64,000 nt of DNA from the NCBI RefSeq assembly GCF_001411555.2, contig NC_049901.1:7698681-7762680 (forward strand), written 5' to 3'. Numbering within the stretch: position 1 is the first letter of the stretch; each line of letters begins with the position of its first letter. Shown here piece after piece: positions 40,700 through 51,600 of the stretch. Source of the DNA: Juglans regia. Taxonomy: Eukaryota; Streptophyta; Magnoliopsida; Fagales; Juglandaceae. The position numbers and the translations under genes were made by a program. The notes under the pieces were generated by a model, which saw only the letters and a list, made by a program, of their open reading frames with translations, was not told the origin of the DNA and did no database searches.

Positions 40700-42661
40700 A
40701 TGGGGGATTGTGAGATTCCAGAACTAGAAGGAGAAGAACACTTAATTGCAGCAGTGAAACACATTGTGAAAGCATTGGGGTCAAAAAAGAACCTTACAGA
40801 TGATGCAAGGAAAATTTTGGCTCAACTTGGCACCCAGTTGTCCACTATGACTACAACTATAGCGAATGAGACAAAGGATGATAAGATAAGTGAGATTGAA
40901 GATCTCCTTAACACTGTTGAGGAGAAGATCATGAGTTGGGAGGACGATCAGTCTATGATATGGGATTCAGGACCAGAAGAAGCTTCCGAGTACTTGAATG
41001 CAGCGGGTGAAGCCCAAAAATTGACTGAAAGATTAGAGAGGATGTGTCGAAAGAAAGATGATGATGAATATAATCTATTACAAAGGGCTCATAATGTTCT
41101 TCAGAAGGCAATGGAAAGACTCGAGGAAGAGTTCAGGCACATGCTTGTTGAGAACAGGCAGCCTTTTGAGCCAGAGCATGTGTCTTTTCGATCCAGTGAA
41201 GAGGATGTTGTGGATGAGGCCTCAATTATCTCTTTTGGGGATGAGTCAATTGAAGACTCAATTCATAGAGACACCGTGAGCAGGGCCTCTGAGGATTATA
41301 TCATTGATTTGATTAATCCGGATGTGATTCCCGACCTCAGATGCATTGCCAAATTGATGATCAGTTCGAATTATGATCGGGAATGTTACCAGGCCTATAC
41401 CAGTGCTCAGAAGGATGCCTTGGATGAGTGCCTCTCCATTCTTGGAATGGAGAAACTAAGCATTGAAGAAGTGCTGAGGATGGAGTGGACTAGCTTGAAT
41501 TCTAAGATCAAACACTGGGTACGAACAATGAAGATCTTTATGCGGGTCTATCTTGCTAGTGAGAAATGGCTTGGTGAGCAAATTTTTGGGGAGTTTGGAC
41601 CAGTTAATCTAATTTGCTTTGTTGAGGCATCCAAGGCTTCAATGTGGCAGCTTCTAAATTTTGGTGAAGCCATTTCTATAGGCCCTCATCAACCAGAGAA
41701 GTTGTCTCGAATTCTTGACATGTATGAGGTGCTAGCAGATCTTCTTCCAGATATAGATGCTTTATACTCGGATGAGGCTGGTTCTTCAGTTAGAATCGAG
41801 TGGCACGACCTTCTTAGTAGATTGGGTGATACTGTAAGGGCAACATTTTTTGAATTTAAGAACGCCATTGCATCAAATGCATCGATAAACCCTTTTGCAG
41901 GAGGTGGAATTCACCATCTTACCAGATACGTCATGAATTACGTCAAGTTTCTAACTGACTACAGTGAGACGCTCAATTTGCTGCTCAAGGACCATGATGC
42001 AGAGGATCCGAGTTCACTGTCACCAGACATGAGTCCAACTATGGAGGAGGAGAACAAAAGCAGGAATTCTTCAAGCGGGATTTCCCCAATGGCTCATCAC
42101 TTTCGATCGATTGCCTCAATTCTGCAAAGCAGCCTTGATTATAAGTCCAAGCTATACAGGGAAGCTTCGCTACAGCACTTCTTCTTGATGAACAATATTC
42201 ATTACATGGCTGAAAAGGTCAAGGGGTCTGAGCTGAGGCATATATTTGGAGATGAATGGATTAGGAAGCAAAACTGGAAATTCCAACAGCACGCAATGAA
42301 TTATGAGCGAGCTAGTTGGAGTTCAATCCTCTCTTTGCTTAAGGAAGATGGCATTCACAATCCTGGTTCAAATTCTATCTCGAAAACCCTCCTCAAGGAA
42401 AGGCTCCGGAGTTTTTATCTTGCTTTTGAGGAGATATACAAGACCCAAACAGCATGGCATATCCCAGATATTCAGCTCCGAGAAGATTTACGAATCTCAA
42501 CATCCCTCAAGGTCATCCAGGCTTATCGGACATTTGTGGGAAGACATGCCATTCACTTATATGACAAGGATATTAAATACAGTGCAGATGACCTAGAGAC
42601 TTATCTTTTGGATTTCTTCGAGGGATCTCCAAAATCATTACAAAATAACTCTAGGAGATGA
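40700..42661 (+). CDS. EXO70B1: EXO70B1-type exocyst subunit
   Basis: Component of the exocyst tethering complex at the plasma membrane; EXO70B1-type members also act in autophagy-linked transport and immunity. A single exon gives 653 aa, as expected for intronless plant EXO70B genes. The N-terminal 160 residues are helical and acidic (HIVKALGSKKNLTDDARKIL, ...LERMCRKKDDDEYNLLQRAH). The Exo70 domain fills about residues 250-640 (IPDLRCIAKLMISSNYDREC, LGEQIFGEFGPVNLICFVEA, GIHHLTRYVMNYVKFLTDYS, FFLMNNIHYMAEKVKGSELR). The start is the first ATG in frame (MGDCEIPELEGEEHL). The paralogue call B1 rests on overall resemblance, length and the N-terminal sequence. Confidence 0.92.
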   Translation: MGDCEIPELEGEEHLIAAVKHIVKALGSKKNLTDDARKILAQLGTQLSTMTTTIANETKDDKISEIEDLLNTVEEKIMSWEDDQSMIWDSGPEEASEYLNAAGEAQKLTERLERMCRKKDDDEYNLLQRAHNVLQKAMERLEEEFRHMLVENRQPFEPEHVSFRSSEEDVVDEASIISFGDESIEDSIHRDTVSRASEDYIIDLINPDVIPDLRCIAKLMISSNYDRECYQAYTSAQKDALDECLSILGMEKLSIEEVLRMEWTSLNSKIKHWVRTMKIFMRVYLASEKWLGEQIFGEFGPVNLICFVEASKASMWQLLNFGEAISIGPHQPEKLSRILDMYEVLADLLPDIDALYSDEAGSSVRIEWHDLLSRLGDTVRATFFEFKNAIASNASINPFAGGGIHHLTRYVMNYVKFLTDYSETLNLLLKDHDAEDPSSLSPDMSPTMEEENKSRNSSSGISPMAHHFRSIASILQSSLDYKSKLYREASLQHFFLMNNIHYMAEKVKGSELRHIFGDEWIRKQNWKFQQHAMNYERASWSSILSLLKEDGIHNPGSNSISKTLLKERLRSFYLAFEEIYKTQTAWHIPDIQLREDLRISTSLKVIQAYRTFVGRHAIHLYDKDIKYSADDLETYLLDFFEGSPKSLQNNSRR

Positions 42662-44981
42662 TAAGCAAGTTGGGTTTCATTCCAGTCTGTCCATGAGTTC
42701 CACTGTGCCTAGCATCTGTAATCAATCTTGCAAGACTGAAAATTATCATATTGTATGCCATTTGTTACTTTGTTCTGGTTTTAACAGTGTAGTGAGCATA
42801 AACAATTGAAACTAGCTTGTAACTTCCGTTTTTTAGCTGGATGAAATGAAAACTAGCTTGTAACTTCGGGTTGCATCTATGCGCTTATCATTTGCGAGAG
42901 ATGCCTAATATTTAAAAATAATAAAAATAGAGAGAGATCTAGAGATTCCGACAATGTGACTAGATATATGATAAGAATAGGCTGCAACGTCCAACATATG
43001 AATTAGGTACAGATGATGGCGCCTCAGTTTCGTGGCAGCACAGGACAGATATCTAAGGGGCAGGAGTCTTGGCTCAAGTTGAAGGTCTTAGAAAAAGAAC
43101 AAGGCCCTTTTAGAGACCTAGAAATGGGTATGAATAATGGTACACAGAGACCTCGAAAGAGCATCTAAAAAAGTAAACTTTAGCATTGCGTATAGCGCGG
43201 TGGATAGATTGAAATTTCAAGAAATAGAAGTCAAACATGGAGTATGAATATGTATAGGACATTGAATACACTCGTCATTTTGTGAAAAGGATGTCCTTTG
43301 GCATATGTGATGGTTGTTAAGATATCGCTGTCGAGCGGGATTGAGTATCGAGGGGGACGGAGAACTGCTTCTGCTCTGTCCCACCATTTATAAGTTTTTC
43401 TGCAACTTATAAACTTCTGTCGATTAGATTTCTTCTTTTATCAGTAAACAATAATTTAATTGATGATATAAATAATAGGAATAGTCTAGATACACAGCTG
43501 TCGAATTAAATATTTTTCGAGACACTGTATTTGGATCTAAGGATTGCAACGTGGTTTCTGTGGCCGAAGTCAGCTTTGAATTTTTCTTTTTCTTTTGAAT
43601 TTTGGATGCAACCTGGAAAGCATATTGATTTTCGAGGATTCTTTGGTTGGATTATAATAGTATATGCGGGAAGTGTACGGGGAGTGCTACAGAAGGTCCT
43701 TGAATATTAACAAGCTGAGTTAGTGATCCAGAAGATTCAGCTGCTGCAGTGGTGTCAATGACATCAGGCGAGGATTACATCCTTTAAACAAAAAAAAAAT
43801 CAAATTGTTAACACCGTGTTTCATACGCCTTTAGATCAAATTCCAGCAACTCAAATATTCAGAATTGAGCTTGTGAAAATAGATAAAAAGGTAACTAGAA
43901 GAGGGAGGCCTTGGAGTCAGGAGTCTCCGATTCCAAAGTCGGTAAAATCTCTTAAAAGTTTGTAAATAAGTTTGGAAGTTAGTAAAGATTCAGGTAATAT
44001 TGAACCTTGCCATCACATGTTTTTTTCACAAATTTCATCATTCAAATGATTAAACTTAAAACAATTTTGAAGTCTGAAAACCCCTTCAATTTTCCATCTA
44101 ATAAAATAGATTTATTTCAAGTCTGTGTCTATCATAACAGATTTTCAGTTATCTCAAGTGAGTGTTTAGCCACATTATTCACACCCATTATGTGGTTGAA
44201 TAAAACTTTTAACAATTTTAATTATTAAATCTAAGTTATTGAAGGAAAAATAATGTCTGCAATAGACTAAATACATTAGCATTTTTTATTTAATAGTCTT
44301 ATGACTTTCTGGTTTTCTAAACTCATACGTTTTTAGTTTCTTAATCAATAGGTTCATAAATTATTTAATATTACACAATATGACAAGAGTATCACTATAA
44401 ATAACTAGTGATCTCTCATTTGGAAGTAAGGAGAGAGAAGAATTTTGAAATCAACGTGTTGCATATGATTTTTTGTTTAATAAATGGAACTATTTTTGTG
44501 CATATTGGCGGGTCTCCTAGTTATTACATTAGCAGGGTGAAGAATATAATTAAGCCATGTTTTGGGATAAATAAACAGACATCAGAGAGAAAGAGAGAGA
44601 GAGAGGACGAAAGAAAAAAAAAAAAAACTAACTTTGTTTGAGGCCTTCCAACACAGACTACAGCAAATGACATTACCAATTGATTAGAAGATATTCCTAT
44701 TTGCACAAAAGCATATTAATGAACACCTATACTCACATTGTAACAAGAATGCACCAGAGATCTTCTCGTGGCCTGCCAAGCCTCCAATGACGTCCATAAG
44801 CAACAGATCTTAAAATCCAAATTGCTACTCAACAAGCAGTCTCACATCCCAACATCCTTGCACCAATAGCTTCAGACAAACCGACCACGCTAGGAAGGCT
44901 ACATCTTACCGTGAACTTAACATTCACTCAAACCGAGTCCTTCTCATTGCCAACAATCGATCAATCTACATGGCCTATAAT
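42662..44981. other. Convergent intergenic region
   Basis: About 200 bp of presumed EXO70 3' UTR, with a near-repeat GAAACTAGCTTGTAACTTC / GAAAACTAGCTTGTAACTTC at 42807 and 42847, then AT-rich spacer. A GA-rich tract (44586-44612) precedes the RIK 3' end. No gene or clear transposon seen. Confidence 0.6.
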
Positions 44982-47900
44982 TTATAAAGCCCAGAAGGGC
45001 TTTCGAGCTGCTAGTGCACTGGAGCTGCCACTAGGCGGTTCTTCGTAGTTTTCCTCAGGGTCGTCATCCTCCTCTCCATATTCCATCAGCTTGAACAAAG
45101 TTTCTGAAATAACTAATGGTATCAGACACGTTTTAAAATTAATTAAATGTGTGATTTGCCAACAGAAGCATACAAGCAAAATGCTCCTGCCTCTAATAAA
45201 CAGCAATTACGTCTTGTAGTAGTCACGAAGCTACCAACCAGAAGCGGTAAAAACAAAGCAAGATAAGTTTCTATTCTTACCAGGAACAGAATCTGACTTT
45301 GTTTTATTCAGAATATTATTCTTGTCATCCCCTTTAATAGCATGCGTTGACAAAGTAAACTTTGGCGGAGGTGGTGGTGGTGGTGGTGGTGGGGGCATAA
45401 TTCTTGGCCCGGGAGGTGGCATTCCACTGAATGATGGCTGGACCAACTTCTTTGGGGCCGGCATAGTTGATACATCTCTAACACCGAAATCGGCTGATGA
45501 CTCAGCAGGCTTTAAAAATTCTGAACCCTGCAATGAGTAAGAAAAGGACAATCCAACCCTAATTTTTCAACAACAAAATTTATATTGTATATGATGTCAA
45601 ATAAATAGCAGAAAACTCCAAGTCAGACTAAAAATTCAGAGCTATAACACAAAAGAAGATGGTAGGACGCAATTGGGAGAAAAGTACACATGACTGGGGT
45701 TGAAATAGAAGCCCAGCACCAGAAGATAAGGCACCATATAAAACACTATTAGTGACATGTATAACTGTGACTTAATTGAGTATCAAATCCCTTTTGAGTA
45801 AGCTTGAGCCACCAACACAGATGTTAGCTTTGATGAAAACTTTCATTTTACCACTGCATAGAGCAGCCATATCAGTTTGACCGAGTAAAGTCAAAATGCA
45901 GTGATAAAATTAAGGGTTCCTATATGTACTTGATCAAACATCATGAAAATGGTTCTGGAATACAAATAATCTATTCTGCAAGTAATAAATTCCAAGGACA
46001 TCAAAATCAAAGCTCACTTTGGTTGTGGCAGAACCTCCTCTGAAGTGGTAGGTTCGCTGCCCATATTGGTGGTGGCCACCCGTTGAGGAAGCCAACATTG
46101 GATTTATGGTACAATAAAGGGATGATTGGGGAACGAGATGAGATGAGAAATCTGTTAATAGTAGTGAAATAGTTTGTGAATAGTAGTAAAATGGTTTGAG
46201 TTATGATGTTTTATGGGGTTTTGGAAAATGAGAGAAAATGTTGAATAAAAATATTATAAATTTCAAATACTGTTAGAATATAATTTTTTAATATTATTTT
46301 TGTTTTGGGGTTTGAAAAAGCTTAATTGTTTTTTGTGTTTTGTTTGGAAGTTTGAAAAAGTTGTAATGATTAGACGAAAAAATTGAAAAGTGTACGTTTA
46401 AGAGGTGTTTGGATGTTGAGATGTGATGAGATGAGATGGGTATTTTGAAACAATTCAGGTCAAACATACAAGATAAAACCAATCCACATATCTATAATTG
46501 AACCCTGATAAAAAGCTCAGAAGCCATAATCGCCCCAGCCATCACATCTCTACAACTGAAAACCCTGTGAAACATACAAACCAACGACCAGATAGAGAGG
46601 TCCAGGATCGACGTGTTAGCTTCAAAGAAGATCAGAGAAAATACCTGGAATAATAAGCACTGAAAGTCAGCATAAGAACCATTTGAAGTAGAGAATGATG
46701 TTGATGTTCAAGAAAACCTAACTACATAGTAAACACATATATCATTTGTAAAAATGGATCACCACAACAAAGCTACAAAGTAAATACTTGATAAAGGAGT
46801 GGAGCTATAACACAGAAAGGTCCTAACAATAAACTAAAATCAGACTTGCCACGATGTCCCCCATCAAGACTATAGTTGGCTTACTGGCAAAAGCAGCGAG
46901 CTACTGACAAACTTATCATCCTTCGCTCAATCAAAATCAATCCCAGTCCCATATTGCAAAAAAGAACAACTCAAATAGAGTGGTAAAACTAGGCTTTATA
47001 AGTGATTTGAGAAAAGCTTCAAATTGACTAATCTTTTGGGGTATAGCGCAGATGTGGCTAGCTCTTTCCCAGGGTAATTACATATGGTAGCAGATGGTAA
47101 CATACCAATCCCATATTGAGAAAATGAAAAACTCACGGAGTGGGTATAGGTAATAAAGATACTCATATGTGCTAAATTCCACATTAACTACTTGTTAAGG
47201 AAAACTGGACTTTAAAAGTGATTGTAGGATAGTTTCAAATGTATCAGTCGTTACGGGGTTATAGCGCAAATGTGGCTAGCATTTTTCCGAGTCACTGCAT
47301 TGACACACAAAGTACTAGTCACAACGGATGCTATAGGCCTATTATGGTATCCATAGATAGTGTAGGCCTGCAATAAACACCAACCCAAATTGGGACAAGA
47401 ATATATGGGCCAGAAATGAGTTTCTCGAGCACACTGTTGCAGTTGTGAGATATTCAGTCCAAGCAAAGGGTTAAAATCACAAGAAAGAATCTCCAAATTG
47501 AACACGACATTCCCAAATCTAATCCTGGTATACTACTCTCAGATATCCTCCAACATCATATATCAGAATCAATAATTTTGTTTTTTGATAAGTCATATCA
47601 GAATCAATAATTACATATTTGAATCACAAATCTCCACTATTCTGGTACTAGACTTTAATGAAAGAAGCAGACAATATCTTAAATCTACATGATTGTATTC
47701 CAGAGGCAGCAAATGTAAACCTCCCTTAAGCACGCACGCGCATGTGAGAGAGAGAGAGAGAGAGAGAGCATCACACAATCTGGAACGGTAAGATTATAGA
47801 GTACAATATGGTTATTGCCTTATTTGCTCAGTATGTTACTCTCTTTAAAATCACAGCAATGTTTAACAAATAAATCTATACTAAAAAAAAAATTATGCCT

Positions 47901-48624
47901 CACATATCTGAGGAAACCTAGTAGGGATATTCCACTGATACCTGATGGGATTTTGCAGTATACATTGAGCCAGCTGGTAGTTCCTGAAACTTTCGCCTCT
48001 GTGGAGGCCGTTTCTCCTTCTCAGGATTGGAGCTTGCAATTGACTTCTCTTTGCTTGGTACTGGTGTTGCCATTCCAGAAGTGACAGGAGAAGGTAGCTG
48101 CCTAAGTGCCAGGGCAACTTGTTGCAAGGGTGTGGCTTGAGGATATATCCCACCATATCCGCTATAGCTCGTTCCACCAGATACTAAAGGCTGGGAATAC
48201 CCAACCACATTTCCTTGAGACTGCCCAGAGTGTAAATACCCACCAGATTGTGATACTGTCCCCAGAGAAAAGACAGGAGGGAGCCCAGGGACTCCAAGTG
48301 GGGAAACAAGGGAAGCTGGTGAAGAACCCATAGTTGTAGCCGTCAAACCAGCAGCAGAACTTGTATTTACTGCTAATTCGTTCCCGGCACTCTGACCTCC
48401 AGCCAATAACTGCTGTGGAGGAGGAACAGCACTGTAAACCTGCTGTGGGGGTGGAACAGCACTATAAACCTTACATGATGAAACCCTAAAGAGTTGGAAC
48501 CACAGGTTATTTTCCACTAGAAAGAACAAGCTAGAGTGCAAAACAAAATGTCATTTACCAAGATCCACAATTGTTTCATCAAACCAAATATTCATCAGAA
48601 CTCTTTTAGGTACCACACACGAGA

Positions 48625-48655
<31 letters not shown>

Positions 48656-51600
48656 TTTAAACTACAATGTAATATAAAAGGCCATGTCAGTAATAGTTTG
48701 GATGGAGTAACACAGAACAATTTACACCCAGCTTGACTTAAAAGGTAATTACCTAGACGTGCCACACTCTGCACTGATTGTATCCAACAAGTTTTCTGCC
48801 AAACGCTTAGCATCTTCAAGACTTTTTGGATTATTGCTTGACAAGAATAAATGCAGTGGTTGCTGCCCTTCTGCAAGCATTATGGAAGAGTTTAGACATC
48901 AAAAGGCCTCCAAAAAGGATCGTATTGCAGACAGCCAGATTGTACCTTCTCCCTGTGTGCCTTCAGGGTCCCCTGAACCACAACCTCGTAGAGAGACAGT
49001 TGCCCCTGTTTCATTCATAATGTGATTTATATACTGGTCCTGCATGCACAAAACCAAACCACCACCAACAAAAAAAACAATCTCTCCCAATTGCATGGAG
49101 ATGTCAGAGAAAGCTTCAAACATTAGAATCCCTCATCTTCATCAATGTGTCATGTAAACTTCAAGATAAACAAGGAAAAAAATACCAGCACAACTTTAAC
49201 AGAAAATGGAGGCATATATTAGGAATGCAAAATTAATATTTACATGTAGCATTAATAGAACAATTGGTGACAGATAACAAAATATTCGTAAAAGCCATGA
49301 ACAACCCAGATTATCGTACGGTATAAAACCAAACCTCAAAACCAGTGATCTATATATTTTTAACAGAAATGTAACTCCCTATATATACATGTAAAAACAA
49401 AGAAACAAGCAAACCAAAGAAAATGGAACTAGCTCTATATACAGAGAAAACAAAAGAGAAACAAACTAGCCACAAGAACATTCTGCCATAGTTAACCTAT
49501 CAGAAAAAAAAAACAAAAACAAAAAGAGGAGAGAAGGAAGGGAAAACAAAAGCATACATTTGGTCCACGTATACGAGCAGCGATGTTCAATGATGGGTCT
49601 GGGTCAAATCCCAGAAACACACATGCGCTCAGTGCCTGATAACCCAATAATAGAGAATTCAAATGTAGTGTTGATGCCCATTAAGGCAACACAGACAAAA
49701 GCTAGCATCGCAATGCATGCCTACCTTCACTCCAATGTTCATAGCCAGATGAAAAGTGGAAGGAGCTGGCTGTAAAATATGACCTTGTCTCAGCATTTCT
49801 TCAACCATGGCAGCTGCACGATCAACTGCTAGTATCCGTTCAGCTGTATCTTTTAACTGTAGAGGCAATCCACCGTTACAATGTAACCAAAGGCATGTAT
49901 AGATTGCCTAGCAGTGTTAAATATTAAGAGGGATATTTCTCCATATCTTAAAAATAGGTTTATACAAAGGAGCAGTTAATTAACCCTGGAGGACATAGCC
50001 CATGTGACCCACATTATTCTACTTTTTCTAGTTTCAAGATATTATGTGATATGATTCTTCCACCATCAGGTTAAAATTGCAGATTAATTTTCTTCTTTCA
50101 AAGTTCAAAACTAAACATGTTTCTGTACCAAACCACAGGGTTCACACTTCATTTCACTAACTATGCATATCAGGTCAATCATGTTTAAACAGACAAAAAA
50201 TGCATTACAACTAAACAGACTTCAAACTATTTTACCAATTTGTAAAGCACTAAATCATCCTTACATGAACCCCTGCAGATATGTGAAGATATAGCGGCTT
50301 CTCCCCATCAGGTGGTGCATTTGGTGGTTGATACTTTCCCCTAAAACAGAATCAGATTATGCAATATATCTATGAAAGGAAAAACGCATAACTCCTTTTA
50401 AAGGCCCGCATACCTAGTTATAACTACAGCACCAGTGAACTTTTGGATCTGCAAGTAAATTATGTTGATCAATCTCATTGAATAAAAAAATGGAAAAGGA
50501 AGCATTCCACTCAATTTAAATTATAATAAACCAATTTTTCAACCAAGCAAACCACTCACCTCCTCCTGTGTCTGGCGTTTTGTGAGCTTGTAACGAACAG
50601 ACGACTCGGCATCGTTTATGACAATTTCTCGAGCTATTAACTCATCTTGGATCTTTGGCTAAATTTATTCGTAGACCAAGGGAAAAATCAGAAACGGATG
50701 ACAATTCCAGATAAACAGTACACACATGAGGGATAACTTTGAAATAAATAAAAATAATACTATTCATTTTATAAGTAATCAAAATTTTACTGATAAAAAA
50801 TGACAAATCAGTATCAGTAAATGGAATATGCATGTGTACTTTAAATAGCCAATGCATTAAATTTATGTCTCTAATGCTGTTATATTGCATTCTTTTTTCA
50901 GGAAGTAGTGGATGTACAGCAATCTTCTGAAAGCTCCATTAAAATATTTTTACTTGCTGATATGTAACCAATGAAATTAAAAGAAAAATGTTCCACAACA
51001 AAAGCAAACACCTTGTTGCAGCAGGGTGACGGTGGACGCAAATAAATCTTAAATTTGGGCAGTAAGTTAGGACACCAAAACTATATATTTAAACTAATGA
51101 ATATAATAAAAACACAAAATGGGAAGTTATACAATGCAAAGTATAAACTAAAAAAATGAATGGGAAAAAAACAGAGAAAAGGGGAACATAATAGAAGTTT
51201 TATAGTCTCCAAGTTTGGCCGCACATCTTGCTGTCATTTCTGTGCATTGTACATATTCCTTCTGTTTGTATACCAGAGCCACTTGAATTAAATTATAATA
51301 GTATGATATATCCTGATATTAGCAAAAGTAATCAATCCAAATGTCGTTGTAAAATAAATATTATTCCTTGCCAGACCAAAAACATGCATTTGCTATACTT
51401 CCTTCAATTAGAGCATATATATAGTTTTCAATGCCCCACATGTTTCAAATAAAGATATAATGTTACAAAAGAAAAAATTTTCCCACATTCAGTATGTATT
51501 AAGCTAAAATATAATTCTAATTTTACTTATCAATAATATAATTCCAATTAAAAAGTAAAGATCATAACAAATAATGCATCAAAGTTCAAACAACATAGAT

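Noticed and set aside
45322..45540. Plus-strand poly-Gly frame
   Set aside because: It is the complement of the polyproline stretch of RIK exon 11.
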